Source: Acidobacteriota bacterium
GTDB taxonomy: Bacteria > Acidobacteriota > Vicinamibacteria > Vicinamibacterales > UBA2999
DNA: 32,477 bases
Direction: 5' to 3'
NCBI GenBank assembly: GCA_003222635.1
Contig: QHWQ01000312.1
Location: forward strand, 1 to 32,477
Shown here: in pieces, positions 7,811-15,296 of the stretch
Position numbering within the stretch: the first letter of the stretch is position 1
How the letters are laid out: every line of letters starts with the position of its first letter
The notes under the pieces: generated by a model
The model's database searches: none
Told to the model about the DNA's origin: nothing
Seen by the model: the letters and a program-made list of their open reading frames with translations, nothing else
Position numbers and translations under genes: made by a program

Positions 7811-8748
7811 GGCTTCACCAGATACGTGAAGACCGCCTGCAGGTTGTCATCGGGCGAGGTGACCTCCTCGATGAGCCCCGCTTCGCCCGACGCCGCGATC
7901 TCGGTGAGCCGCGCGTAAAACGCATCCGGCTTCGGCGTCTCCACGACGACCGCCCCCTCCTCGAACCGCACGCTCGCCACATCGTCCGCCACCCCTCGAC
8001 TTGGCTCGAGGCGAGCGAGCAGCGTTCGCGCGACGGCCTGCGGATCCTGCGCGCGAATCCAGACGCGGTGCGGATGCTCGTCGATGAGGGCGCGAATCTG
8101 GTGGACGTCGCCTTCCGCGACGACGCGCCCGTTGTGCATCAGGACGATATTCGCGGTCATCGCTTCGATCTCGTGCAGGATGTGGCTCGACACGACGATG
8201 CTCTTGCCCGCGCTCGCCCACTCCTTGATCAACCGGATGGTGCGGCGGCGCATCAGCGGGTCCATGCCGCTCAACGGCTCATCGAGGATGAGGAGCTGCG
8301 GGTCGTGCGCAATCGCCTGCGCGAGCTTCACGCGCTGCCGCATCCCCTTGCTGTAGCTGCCGATCTTCCGGTGGCCCACGTCGAGCAGATCGACCGCCTC
8401 GAGCGCACGCTTCGCCGCAGCCGTCGCCGCATCGTCATCCATGCCATGCAGCCGCGCGAGCGCCGCGACCCATTCGACACCCGTCATGTGGTCGTAGAAC
8501 GCATCGTGTTCCGGACAGAAGCCGAGCCGGCGATACTGCGCGGGGTTGCCCCAGATCGGCTCGCCGAACACGCGAACGCTGCCCGCGCTCGGTCGAAGCT
8601 GCCCTGTCACGAGCTTCATGAACGTGGACTTCCCCGCCCCGTTGGGACCAAGCAGACCCGTGATGCCTTCAGGCAGGGAGACGGTCACGTCGTTGAGACC
8701 CGAGACGTGGCCGTACCACTTCGACAGATGATCGGCCGCAATGATCAT
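7807..8748 (-). CDS. ABC transporter ATPase (second pair)
   Basis: 313 residues with all ATPase motifs: Walker A at 34-42 (GPNGAGKST), signature YSKGMRQRVKLAQ, Walker B LLILDEPLSGMD and the switch His in SSHILHE. The signature has SKGM instead of SGGQ, usual in the NatA/CcmA-like group that drives ABC-2 permeases. About 90 residues beyond the nucleotide-binding domain form a C-terminal extension (RVWIRAQDPQAVARTLL onwards). The start overlaps the stop of the preceding permease, and the stop overlaps the start of its own permease, both by four bases. It is a paralogue of the ATPase at 9589-10512. Confidence 0.92.
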   Translation of the reverse strand: MIIAADHLSKWYGHVSGLNDVTVSLPEGITGLLGPNGAGKSTFMKLVTGQLRPSAGSVRVFGEPIWGNPAQYRRLGFCPEHDAFYDHMTGVEWVAALARLHGMDDDAATAAAKRALEAVDLLDVGHRKIGSYSKGMRQRVKLAQAIAHDPQLLILDEPLSGMDPLMRRRTIRLIKEWASAGKSIVVSSHILHEIEAMTANIVLMHNGRVVAEGDVHQIRALIDEHPHRVWIRAQDPQAVARTLLARLEPSRGVADDVASVRFEEGAVVVETPKPDAFYARLTEIAASGEAGLIEEVTSPDDNLQAVFTYLVKP

Positions 8749-9587
8749 GCGACGACGTCAACGGCATGTACGCGCCGTTCGAGAGTGAACAGACATGCCG
8801 CCAGGAGGATCGCGAACGCCGCCACGGCGAGGCCGAGCACGGCCGTGTCATCCGGCGGCACACCGAAGATCGAGTCGATGAGGAGCAGCAGCGTGTTCTG
8901 CGGCGAGATCAGCACCCACAGCGGGTTGCCGCTCACACGTTCGAGTGCGCCGTCGAGCACGCCGGCAAAGATGACGATGCCCGCGTACATCATCGCGGCG
9001 AAGCGGCGGCTTCGCGAGAGCGAGGAGAGCGCCAGCATCATCATCGACGCGAGCGCGACCTGAAGCATTGAGGCGAGGGTGATGGCCGGAACGAGCCGCG
9101 GGTGGGAGATGACGAAATCGAGGCTGCCGCTGAACAGAATCTGGAGGACGAGCAGCAGCATGGCGGGGAACCACGTCACGGCGACCAGGAACAGCGCGAG
9201 CGTCAGGAGCTTCCCGCCGATGTAGTTGTTGCGCGTGATCGGCTTCGAGAGATAGATCTGCAGCGCGTTGGACTGGCGGTCCGTCGCGATCAGCCCCGCG
9301 CCCGCATAGATCGTGATGAAGAACACGAACAGCCGCTGCTGTTCGAGGAACGTTCGGAACGTTTCTTCGGAGGGTGCGAAGAAGAACGCGCCGCGGATCA
9401 CGGTCGTGCCGATATAGAGCTCGACGGCGCGAAACACGAACAGCGACCAGGCAAACAGGAGCAGCGCGAGGAAGCGGCGTTCGCGCAGCCGATCGAGGAC
9501 GCCATGATGCGCGATGACCCACCACCCGCGGCCGTGCAGCGCGCGCCCGCCGGTGTAGTGCCGGTAACCCTGGTCGTGAATCGGCAT
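8745..9587 (-). CDS. ABC-2 type transporter permease (first pair)
   Basis: 280 residues. The ATG at 9587 follows the stop of the ATPase gene by one base; a longer upstream frame is antisense-like and was rejected. After a soluble N-terminus (MPIHDQGYRHYTGGRA) there are about six membrane helices. One cytoplasmic stretch, RQSNALQIYLSKPITRNNYI, matches the coupling segment of NosY/ABC-2 permeases. It is longer than the second permease and only distantly similar, so the two ATPase/permease pairs may form separate exporters or one hetero-oligomer. Confidence 0.85.
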   Translation of the reverse strand: MPIHDQGYRHYTGGRALHGRGWWVIAHHGVLDRLRERRFLALLLFAWSLFVFRAVELYIGTTVIRGAFFFAPSEETFRTFLEQQRLFVFFITIYAGAGLIATDRQSNALQIYLSKPITRNNYIGGKLLTLALFLVAVTWFPAMLLLVLQILFSGSLDFVISHPRLVPAITLASMLQVALASMMMLALSSLSRSRRFAAMMYAGIVIFAGVLDGALERVSGNPLWVLISPQNTLLLLIDSIFGVPPDDTAVLGLAVAAFAILLAACLFTLERRVHAVDVVA

Positions 9588-9588
9588 G

Positions 9589-10512
9589 TTACGGTTCGTC
9601 GCCCAGCGCGCGCGCGAACACGTCCTCGAGCGACGGGACGCTCGGCCGCAGATGGCGCACCTGCACGCCGCTGCGGGCGGCGAGCTGAAACAGGAGCTGC
9701 GGCGAGCGATCCTCCGGGACGAAGACACGGATGACGTCGCCAGGGTCGCCGCGGTACTCGAGCCCCTCCGCGCGAATCGCGTCGGCGAAGCGCGCCTCCT
9801 CACCTTTCACGCGCAGCTCGAACACGCGGCCCGACGGCCCCTTCAGCGCGGCGATCGGCCCCTCTGTGGCGACCGCGCCCTTGTGCAGGACGACGACGTG
9901 ATCGCACGCGAACTCGACGTCGGGCAGCAGATGCGACGAGAGAATCAGCGTCATCCCCTTGCGGGCGGCGATGTCGCGAACCAGCGCGAGCATCTCGTCG
10001 CGTCCTGTCGGGTCCATCCCGTCGGTCGGTTCGTCGAGAAAGAGCAGCTCCGGATCGTGGACCAGCGCCTGCGCCAGCTTGACGCGCTGTTTCATGCCGG
10101 TGGAGTAGGTCTCCACGTTGCGATAGCGCGCCTCGCCGAGGCCGACGTAGAAGAGGACCTCGTGCGCACGCTGCATCGCGTCGGCGGGCGGCAGGCCCGA
10201 GAGCTTCGCGCAATAGGAGACAAACGAGAACGCCGTCATGCCGGGGATGTGCGCGTCGCTTTCCGGCATGTAGCCGACGCGCGCGCGCACGGCGAGCGGC
10301 GCCTCGCTGATGTCGTAGCCGAGAACGCGCATGCGGCCGCTCGACGGCGGCAGCAGCCCGAGCAGCGCCTTGATGAGCGTGCTCTTGCCGGCGCCGTTCG
10401 GGCCAAGCAGCCCGATGGCGCCCCGCGGAAACTCCACGCTGACGTTGCGGAGCGCCTCATGCCGGCCGTAGGAGACCGTGACGCCGTCGAGGACGACGGC
10501 AGGTTCGTTCAC
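9589..10512 (-). CDS. ABC transporter ATPase (first pair)
   Basis: 307 residues. Walker A is at 37-45 (GPNGAGKST), the signature is YSTGMKQRVKLAQAL, Walker B is LLFLDEPTDGMD, and the switch His is in LSSHLLPD. A C-terminal extension of about 85 residues follows. Translation begins at GTG 10512, which overlaps the stop of the HD gene (GTGA). It supplies ATP hydrolysis at the cytoplasmic face for the permease immediately downstream. Confidence 0.92.
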   Translation of the reverse strand: MNEPAVVLDGVTVSYGRHEALRNVSVEFPRGAIGLLGPNGAGKSTLIKALLGLLPPSSGRMRVLGYDISEAPLAVRARVGYMPESDAHIPGMTAFSFVSYCAKLSGLPPADAMQRAHEVLFYVGLGEARYRNVETYSTGMKQRVKLAQALVHDPELLFLDEPTDGMDPTGRDEMLALVRDIAARKGMTLILSSHLLPDVEFACDHVVVLHKGAVATEGPIAALKGPSGRVFELRVKGEEARFADAIRAEGLEYRGDPGDVIRVFVPEDRSPQLLFQLAARSGVQVRHLRPSVPSLEDVFARALGDEP

Positions 10513-11084
10513 AGGCTTCCGCGCAGACCGAGAGCATCCGCGCGTTCACGCATGAACGCGATGACGTTCGCGACGTGCTGCTCGAGCGGCAGGCCGAGCT
10601 CCTCGGCGCCGCGGCGAAGGTCGTCGCGCGAGACGTTCCGCGCGAACGCCTTGTCCTTCATGCGCTTGATGACCGATGACGGCTCGAGGTCGAGCACGCT
10701 CTTCGACGGACGGACGAGCGACGCGGCGGTGACGAAGCCGGACATCTCGTCGCACGCGTAGAGCGTCTTCTCGAGCGGGCTCTCGCGCGCGACGTCCGAG
10801 TAATCCGCATGCGAGAGGATCGCGCGCGTCACCCATTCCGGATAGCCGCGGCGCTGCAGCTCCTCGCAGCCGCGGAACGGGTGGTCGGCGGGCGTCTGGT
10901 AGCGTTCGTAATCGAAGTCGTGCAGCAGCGCGACCACGCCCCAGGCGTCCTCGTCCTCGCCGAACATGCGCGCGTAGCCGCGCACCGACGCTTCGACGGC
11001 GAGCGCGTGCTTGCGCAGGCTCTCGCTCCTGGTCCACTCCGTCAGCAGGGCCCACGCCGAATCGCGGCTCAAAAGGGCGTCCAT
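10509..11084 (-). CDS. HD-domain metal-dependent phosphohydrolase
   Basis: 191 residues. The ATG at 11084 has GAGGTGA just upstream. Metal-binding residues of the HD family are visible: H26 (RKHALAVE), H55-D56 (LLHDFDYE), a His in HPFRG, and ILSHAD; a later Asp (LYACDEMSG) closes the set. The arrangement LLHDFD...HP...ILSHAD is that of stand-alone HDIG-type hydrolases, often annotated as acting on nucleotides or as uncharacterised hydrolases. It starts two bases after the stop of the NUDIX gene and its own stop overlaps the first ABC ATPase, so it is inside that operon. The substrate is unknown. Confidence 0.83.
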   Translation of the reverse strand: MDALLSRDSAWALLTEWTRSESLRKHALAVEASVRGYARMFGEDEDAWGVVALLHDFDYERYQTPADHPFRGCEELQRRGYPEWVTRAILSHADYSDVARESPLEKTLYACDEMSGFVTAASLVRPSKSVLDLEPSSVIKRMKDKAFARNVSRDDLRRGAEELGLPLEQHVANVIAFMRERADALGLRGSL

Positions 11085-11086
11085 CG

Positions 11087-11542
11087 TCACCTCACCGGTC
11101 GCGGCGCCTCGCGCGCCAGCGTCAGCGCACGATGAATGATCGAGATGGCCTTCTCCGTCAACGAGTACTCGCTCAGCATCGGCGGCTCCACCCAGATCGC
11201 CGCATCGACATCCGAACCGGGACGGAGTGTTCCGTCCGACGGCCAGCACAGGTAGTCGATGAGCACGTAGTGATAACGGGCGCGCTCCTGCCCGTCGAGC
11301 GTGATGCGATCGAACACTTCGATCACGGGGCCGACGGCGACGGACAAACCGGTCTCTTCGAGCATTTCGCGCGTCAGCGCCGCCTCGAGCGTCTCGCCCA
11401 CTTCCACCATGCCGCCCGGCAGGCTCCAGTGTCCCTTGAGCGGCTCGTACTTCCGCTTGACCAGCACGATCTTCCCCTCGTCAACGATCACGGCGCCGAC
11501 ACCGACAATCGGACGCTCGGGGTACTGGCGCGTGTCGTTCAA
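11087..11542 (-). CDS. NUDIX hydrolase
   Basis: 151 residues. The NUDIX box fits the consensus GX5EX7REUXEEXGU exactly at residues 44-66 (begins GMVEVGE, ends REMLEETGL), so Mg-dependent hydrolysis of a nucleoside diphosphate linked to another moiety is expected. ADP-ribose or a damaged nucleotide is plausible but not shown. The start is TTG at 11542, with GGCGGAAG just upstream. It is the first gene of the NUDIX-HD-ABC cluster. The GAAC repeat region lies directly upstream and must contain or border its promoter. Confidence 0.88.
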   Translation of the reverse strand: MNDTRQYPERPIVGVGAVIVDEGKIVLVKRKYEPLKGHWSLPGGMVEVGETLEAALTREMLEETGLSVAVGPVIEVFDRITLDGQERARYHYVLIDYLCWPSDGTLRPGSDVDAAIWVEPPMLSEYSLTEKAISIIHRALTLAREAPRPVR

Positions 11543-11564
11543 ACTTCCGCCTTCTCACTTCTCC

Positions 11565-11652
11565 GTTCGTGTTCATGTTCGGTTCCGGCGCGCTGCGCGC
11601 GCCGAACTCGGTACATCGAACCACGAACATCGAACCGAACCTGAACACGAAC
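11565..11652. repeat. Long inverted repeat with nested palindrome
   Basis: The 21-base arms at 11565-11585 and 11632-11652 are complementary at 20 of 21 positions. Inside the loop a perfect 7-bp palindrome (GGCGCGC, TGC, GCGCGCC) spans 11587-11603. It overlaps the GAAC-type repeat array. As RNA it would form a two-tier stem-loop between the yjbQ stop and the NUDIX start. Confidence 0.85.
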
Positions 11653-11683
11653 AGAGAACACAGAACCTGGAAGAGTGAACGGC
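11604..11683. repeat. Heptamer array B (degenerate GAACNNN units)
   Basis: About twelve successive units, most beginning GAAC and seven bases long (GAACCAC, GAACATC, GAACAGA, GAACACA, GAACCTG); three are shortened to five or six. It ends six bases before the yjbQ stop codon (11690). Units are more diverged than in the other arrays. Confidence 0.8.
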
Positions 11684-11689
11684 TGCATC

Positions 11690-12103
11690 CTATTCACCCA
11701 TCACCTTCACGATGACACGCTTTCGGCGCTGGCCGTCGAACTCCGCGTAGAACATCTGTTCCCATGGGCCCAGATCGAGCTTGCCCGCGGTGATCGGCAG
11801 CATCACCTGGTGACCCATGATCGTCCGCTTCAGGTGCGCGTCGGCGTTGTCCTCGCCGGTCTGATGATGCCTGTAGTCGAGGCCCGACGGCGCCAGCTTC
11901 TCGAGCCACACCTGAAAGTCCTGAATGAGGCCGCTCTCCCAATCGTTGACATAGACACCGGCGGTGATGTGCATCGCCGACACGAGCACCATCCCTTCCT
12001 TCACGCCGCTCTTGTCTACGATCTTCGCCACGTCATCCGTGATGCGGATGAACTCCTGCCGCTTCTTCGTGTTGAACCAGAGATATTCGGTGAAAAACGT
12101 CAT
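11690..12103 (-). CDS. yjbQ: YjbQ/UPF0047 family protein
   Basis: 137 residues, full length for the family. Conserved features include [27 protein letters not shown] and [18 protein letters not shown], which carry the invariant His, Glu and Asp residues clustered in the trimeric fold. E. coli YjbQ has weak thiamine-phosphate synthase activity, and its main role is unsettled. The ATG overlaps the tsaD stop by four bases, so it is co-translated with tsaD. Heptamer array B follows its stop. Confidence 0.9.
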   Translation of the reverse strand: MTFFTEYLWFNTKKRQEFIRITDDVAKIVDKSGVKEGMVLVSAMHITAGVYVNDWESGLIQDFQVWLEKLAPSGLDYRHHQTGEDNADAHLKRTIMGHQVMLPITAGKLDLGPWEQMFYAEFDGQRRKRVIVKVMGE

Positions 12104-13167
12104 AGCGCCAAACTCGCTTCGGCGTTGATCTCGATATGCGGTTCGACGCCCGCGCCTCGCAGCCGGCGCAGGCCTGCGGCGGCGATCATCGCGGCATTGT
12201 CCGTTGCAAGCGCCAGATCGGGAACGAAGACCGGAATGCCTTTCGCGCGGCCGCGCTCCTCCGCGTCGGCGCGCAGCCGGCTGTTGGCCGAGACACCGCC
12301 GGCGATCCCGATGCTGCGCGCCTGATACCAGCGTGCCGCGTCGAACAGCCGATCGAGCAGTGTGTCGACGACGACCCGCTGAAAGCTCGCGGCGACGTCA
12401 ATCGTCTCCCTCTCCGGAAGCGGATCGGCAGCCGTGAGCCCGAGCGCCGCGCGTCGCGCGGTCACGTGGCGCAGCACGGACGTCTTCAGCCCGCTGAAGC
12501 TGAAGTCGCGGGTGCCCGGCAGCTCCGGCGCGTTTCGATCCGCATGCGTGAGACGCATCTTCGGAAATGCCACCGCGCGATCGTTGCCCTGCGTCGCCAG
12601 CCGATCGATGACCGGCCCGCCGGGATATCCCAGATGCAGGAGCTTGCCGACCTTGTCATACGCCTCCCCCGCCGCGTCATCTCGAGTACGTCCGAGCCGT
12701 TCGTACGAACCGGGCGCTGCGAGGCGATAGAGGCTCGTATGTCCGCCCGAGACGACGAGCACGATCGCCGGCATCGGCATCTCTCCGCCCTGGAGCACGA
12801 GGGACTCGATGTGACCGGCCAGGTGATGAACGGGAATCACGGGGACGCTTCGCGTCCACGCCAATGCCTTCGCGAACTGCAGGCCGACGAGCAGCGATCC
12901 GACGAGGCCCGGCCCCTGCGTCACGGCGACCGCCTCGAGCGTCGGCGATCCGGCATCGGTGAGCGCGCGCTCGACCACGCCGCAGATGTCGCGGATGTGC
13001 TGCCGCGCCGACAGCTCGGGAACGACGCCGCCCCACTCGCGATGGATGGCGACCTGCGAGGCGACGACGTTCGAACGGATCCGCCAGGGGCGATCGGCGC
13101 CGGCGGTTTCCTCGACCACCGCCGCCGACGTCTCGTCGCAGGAGGTCTCGATGCCGAGGATGATCAT
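12100..13167 (-). CDS. tsaD: tRNA N6-adenosine threonylcarbamoyltransferase TsaD
   Basis: 355 residues. TsaD transfers the threonylcarbamoyl group to A37 of ANN-decoding tRNAs, together with TsaB and TsaE. The N-terminus [13 protein letters not shown] is canonical. The metal-binding pair H115 and H119 (HHLAGH) and the ASKHA phosphate-binding segments ([19 protein letters not shown]) are present, and the C-terminal ATDNAAMIA is intact. The ATG at 13167 was chosen by homology; the open frame extends 27 codons further, but those are heptamer-derived and rich in Pro/Cys. No Shine-Dalgarno sequence precedes the ATG because array C fills the upstream 100 bases. Confidence 0.96.
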   Translation of the reverse strand: MIILGIETSCDETSAAVVEETAGADRPWRIRSNVVASQVAIHREWGGVVPELSARQHIRDICGVVERALTDAGSPTLEAVAVTQGPGLVGSLLVGLQFAKALAWTRSVPVIPVHHLAGHIESLVLQGGEMPMPAIVLVVSGGHTSLYRLAAPGSYERLGRTRDDAAGEAYDKVGKLLHLGYPGGPVIDRLATQGNDRAVAFPKMRLTHADRNAPELPGTRDFSFSGLKTSVLRHVTARRAALGLTAADPLPERETIDVAASFQRVVVDTLLDRLFDAARWYQARSIGIAGGVSANSRLRADAEERGRAKGIPVFVPDLALATDNAAMIAAAGLRRLRGAGVEPHIEINAEASLAL

Positions 13168-13171
13168 GATA

Positions 13172-13265
13172 GGTGGCAGGGGGCAGTGGGCAGGGGGCAG
13201 AAGGTCGCAGTCATGGCCTCGTTCCTGCCTCCTGCTGCCACCTGCCACCTGCCTCCTGCCCCCTG
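13172..13265. repeat. Heptamer array C: inverted pair of GGCAGG-type arrays, no gene inside
   Basis: The left half (13172-13199) has four G-rich units (GGTGGCA, GGGGGCA, GTGGGCA, GGGGGCA). The right half (13226-13265) has about five C-rich units (TGCCTCC, TGCCACC twice, TGCCTCC, TGCCCCC). The halves are approximate reverse complements around a 26-base centre, so a long imperfect hairpin is possible. The region includes the mtnA stop codon (13211-13213) and the tsaD leader. Left-right polarity equals that of arrays D and E. Confidence 0.9.
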
Positions 13266-14302
13266 TTCACCAGCTCCGCCAGCGATTCGTGATACGGCGC
13301 GCGGGCCACGCCGCGCTCCGTGATGATCGCGGTGATGTACTTCGCGGGCGTCACATCGAAGGCGGGATTCCTGATGCGCGCGCCTTCGGGCGTCAAGCGG
13401 TTCGCGCCGACGTGCGTGACCTCGCGATCGTTGCGCTCCTCGATCGGGATCGTGGATCCGTCAGGGGTCTGGAGGTCGATCGTCGACAGCGGCGCCGCGA
13501 CGTAAAACGGAATCTCGTGCGCCCTGGCGAGCACCGCGACGCCGTAGGTGCCGATCTTGTTGGCGACATCACCGTTGGCGGCGATCCGATCGGCGCCGAC
13601 GACGACCAGATCGACGTTGCCAAGGCGCATCATCGACGCCGCCATGTTGTCGGTGATCACGGTCGTATCGATGCCGTCCTTGACGAGCTCCCACGCCGTC
13701 AACCGCGCGCCCTGCAGGAACGGCCGCGTCTCGTCGGCAAGGACCGCCACCTTCTTGCCCTGCTCCGCCGCCGCGCGAATCACGCCGAGCGCGGTGCCGT
13801 AACCGGCGGTCGCCAGCGCGCCGGCGTTGCAGTGCGTCAGGATGCGCGCCTGCTCGGGCACCAGCTCCGCCCCGAACGCGCCCATCGTCCGGCAGCTCGC
13901 GACGTCTTCGTCGTGGATGCGCCGCGCGTCGGCTTCGAGCCGCTGCCTGATCTCTTCCACCGAGCATCCCCCCTGCGCCGCTTCCGCGAACACGCGTTTC
14001 ATACGCTCGATGGCCCAGAAGAGATTCACGGCGGTCGGCCGGGTTGCCGCCATCAGTTCGCACAGCTTCTGGAACTCCGTCGCGAACTGCTTGGTGCCGG
14101 TCGCCTTGCTCCGCCGCATCCCGAGCGCGATGCCCATCGCCGCCGCGACGCCGATCGCCGGCGCGCCGCGAATCACCATCGTCTTGATGGCCCTGGCGAC
14201 TTCCTGTGCGGTCTTGCAGGAGACATAGATCTCCGACGCGGGCAGCTTGCGCTGGTCAATCATGACGACGGCGTCGTCTTTCCATTCGATCGTCGGGAGC
14301 AT
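13211..14302 (-). CDS. mtnA: S-methyl-5-thioribose-1-phosphate isomerase MtnA
   Basis: 363 residues. MtnA converts methylthioribose-1-phosphate to methylthioribulose-1-phosphate in the methionine salvage pathway. Motifs include [17 protein letters not shown], the catalytic C158 (HCNAGALAT), [17 protein letters not shown] and the catalytic D238 (VGADRI). Both catalytic positions fall where the B. subtilis enzyme has them, within two residues. The start at ATG 14302 ([13 protein letters not shown]) was chosen by homology. No Shine-Dalgarno sequence is present, but TATCAT lies nine bases upstream. The last ~15 residues (after LAELVNRG) are translated from heptamer array C and are not expected to be part of the enzyme fold. 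Confidence 0.95.
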   Translation of the reverse strand: MLPTIEWKDDAVVMIDQRKLPASEIYVSCKTAQEVARAIKTMVIRGAPAIGVAAAMGIALGMRRSKATGTKQFATEFQKLCELMAATRPTAVNLFWAIERMKRVFAEAAQGGCSVEEIRQRLEADARRIHDEDVASCRTMGAFGAELVPEQARILTHCNAGALATAGYGTALGVIRAAAEQGKKVAVLADETRPFLQGARLTAWELVKDGIDTTVITDNMAASMMRLGNVDLVVVGADRIAANGDVANKIGTYGVAVLARAHEIPFYVAAPLSTIDLQTPDGSTIPIEERNDREVTHVGANRLTPEGARIRNPAFDVTPAKYITAIITERGVARAPYHESLAELVNRGQEAGGRWQQEAGTRP

Positions 14303-14311
14303 GGATTCTGG

Positions 14312-14317
14312 ATGATA
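14312..14317 (-). promoter_or_regulatory. Candidate -10 element (TATCAT) for mtnA
   Basis: On the minus strand TATCAT ends nine bases before the mtnA ATG, and no ribosome-binding site lies between. The spacing would give a nearly leaderless message. The region where a -35 would lie is heptamer array D, with no consensus hexamer. Confidence 0.35.
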
Positions 14318-14320
14318 GCA

Positions 14321-14380
14321 GTCAGGTGGCGGGTGGCAGGTGGCAGGTGGCAGGAGGAGGCAGGTTTGAAGGTGGCAGGT
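14321..14380. repeat. Heptamer array D (GGCAGGT units), left flank of the four-helix-bundle gene
   Basis: On the plus strand it reads GTCAGGT, GGCGGGT, GGCAGGT twice, GGCAGGA, GGAGGCA, then after an eight-base interruption GGTGGCA. It begins 19 bases upstream of the mtnA start and ends 28 bases before the ATG of the four-helix-bundle gene. Its reverse complement resembles array E on the other side of that gene. Confidence 0.92.
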
Positions 14381-14408
14381 ACGCAATTCGCTAGCTCAAC
14401 TCCACATC

Positions 14409-14795
14409 ATGACCATTCGAAACTACAGGGATCTGGTGGCGTGGCAGAAAGCAATGGCGCTCGCGGAATCCATTTACAAAACGACTCAACAACTGCCCCG
14501 CGAAGAGCGATATGGCCTCGTTTCGCAGATGCGGCGTGCCGCCGTATCGATTCCGTCCAATATCGCCGAAGGCGAGGGGCGCGGCGACGACGGGAACCTT
14601 TTACGCAGCCTGCGGATTTCCTACGGCTCGTTAAGGGAACTCGAGACCCAAACGTTGCTCGCTCAGCGACTTCGTCTCTTGAAAGAAGCGGACACAAAGC
14701 CGGTGTTCGATCAATGTCACGAAGTCGGGCGGATTCTCAACGGCCTGATGAAGACAGTTAGAACGCGGATAGAAGCCAAACGAGGGCGTACTTAG
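14409..14795 (+). CDS. Four-helix-bundle protein of the S23/IVP family
   Basis: 128 residues. The family signature is clear: YRDLVAWQKAMALAESIY (helix 1), REERYGLVSQMRRAAVSIPSNIAEG (helix 2 and its turn), a long helix 3 around LRISYGSLRELETQTLLAQ, and helix 4 near VGRILNGLMKTV. Relatives were first found inside intervening sequences of 23S rRNA, and the same fold is used by Avd proteins of diversity-generating retroelements. No rRNA, reverse transcriptase or template repeat is nearby, so neither setting applies. It is the only plus-strand gene in a 16-kb minus-strand block and sits between inverted heptamer arrays D and E. No ribosome-binding site is visible. Its function is unknown. RNA or DNA binding by the basic bundle is likely. 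Confidence 0.88.
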   Translation: MTIRNYRDLVAWQKAMALAESIYKTTQQLPREERYGLVSQMRRAAVSIPSNIAEGEGRGDDGNLLRSLRISYGSLRELETQTLLAQRLRLLKEADTKPVFDQCHEVGRILNGLMKTVRTRIEAKRGRT

Positions 14796-14804
14796 AAAAA
14801 CCCG

Positions 14805-14855
14805 CTGCGCCCTGCACCCTGCAACCTACTGCCCCCTGCCCCCTGCCCCTGCCCC
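14805..14855. repeat. Heptamer array E (CTGCCCC units), right flank of the four-helix-bundle gene
   Basis: The plus-strand units are CTGCGCC, CTGCACC, CTGCAAC, then after three bases CTGCCCC twice, a six-base CTGCCC, and CTGCCCC. It ends exactly at the base before the cdd stop codon (14856-14858 on the minus strand). It starts ten bases after the four-helix-bundle stop codon. Confidence 0.92.
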
Positions 14856-15296
14856 CTACTTAAGCAACCGCGCGTCGAACGGCTGAGGCAGCAGCTCGCC
14901 GATCGTGTGGCGGCCTGTTTCTCCGTGAAGGTTCGCGAGGATCACTTCAATGTCACCCGCGAACTCCCAGAGCAGCTGACGGCAGGGTCCGCACGGCGGC
15001 GTCGGCGCATCGGGCGGCGCGACGACGACGATGCGGCGGAACTTGCGGTGGCCTTCCGACAGGGCCTTGAAGAGCGCGATGCGCTCGGCGCACACCGTCA
15101 GGCCATAGGTCGCGTTCTCGACGTTGCAGCCGGTGACGATGGCACCGTCGATCGTTTCGAGCGCGGCGCCCACCTTGAAGCGCGAGAAATCCGCGCAGGC
15201 GTGCTCGCGCGCGGCGCGCGCCGCCGCAATCAACTCTGCGATTTTCGGATCCCGGATCCCGGATCCCGGATCCCGGTCGACGTTAGAGTCGCTCAA
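14856..15296 (-). CDS. cdd: Cytidine deaminase
   Basis: A homotetrameric-type cytidine deaminase that converts (deoxy)cytidine to (deoxy)uridine. Substrate and zinc motifs are present: FSRFKVGAALE, GCNVENA, the catalytic CAE (TVCAERIAL) and the PCGPC pair that completes zinc binding. The start is uncertain. TTG 15296 has GAGGG upstream and overlaps the end of the phosphorylase gene, giving 146 residues, but residues ~9-18 are then encoded by heptamer array F. A second TTG at 15233 would avoid the array and give 125 residues, cutting the first helix. I prefer 15296. It is the last gene of the nucleoside salvage operon; its product would feed the pyrimidine phosphorylase at the operon head. Confidence 0.9.
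   Translation of the reverse strand: MSDSNVDRDPGSGIRDPKIAELIAAARAAREHACADFSRFKVGAALETIDGAIVTGCNVENATYGLTVCAERIALFKALSEGHRKFRRIVVVAPPDAPTPPCGPCRQLLWEFAGDIEVILANLHGETGRHTIGELLPQPFDARLLK
15246..15273. repeat. Heptamer array F (CGGATCC x4)
   Basis: Four perfect tandem copies of CGGATCC with no interruptions, followed by a partial CGG. Each unit contains the palindrome GGATCC, so the array can fold on itself. It lies nine bases after the stop of the purine nucleoside phosphorylase gene and is probably translated as the cdd N-terminus (DPGSGIRDP). Confidence 0.95.

Noticed and set aside
12136-14761. Long plus-strand open frames opposite tsaD and mtnA (12136-13323, 12959-14761)
   Set aside because: They are rich in Arg, His and Asp, have no family motifs, and lie antisense to well-conserved genes; high GC alone produces them.
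14321-14855. 23S rRNA intervening sequence
   Set aside because: The encoded protein family fits, but no rRNA sequence surrounds it; neighbours are mtnA and cdd.
14321-14855. Diversity-generating retroelement accessory gene (Avd)
   Set aside because: No reverse transcriptase, template repeat or variable repeat was seen in the window; only the fold is related.
14321-14855. Classical insertion sequence
   Set aside because: No transposase or recombinase motif and no target-site duplication could be identified.
3193-15273. CRISPR array
   Set aside because: The repeats are seven bases long, directly tandem, without unique spacers, and no cas gene is present.
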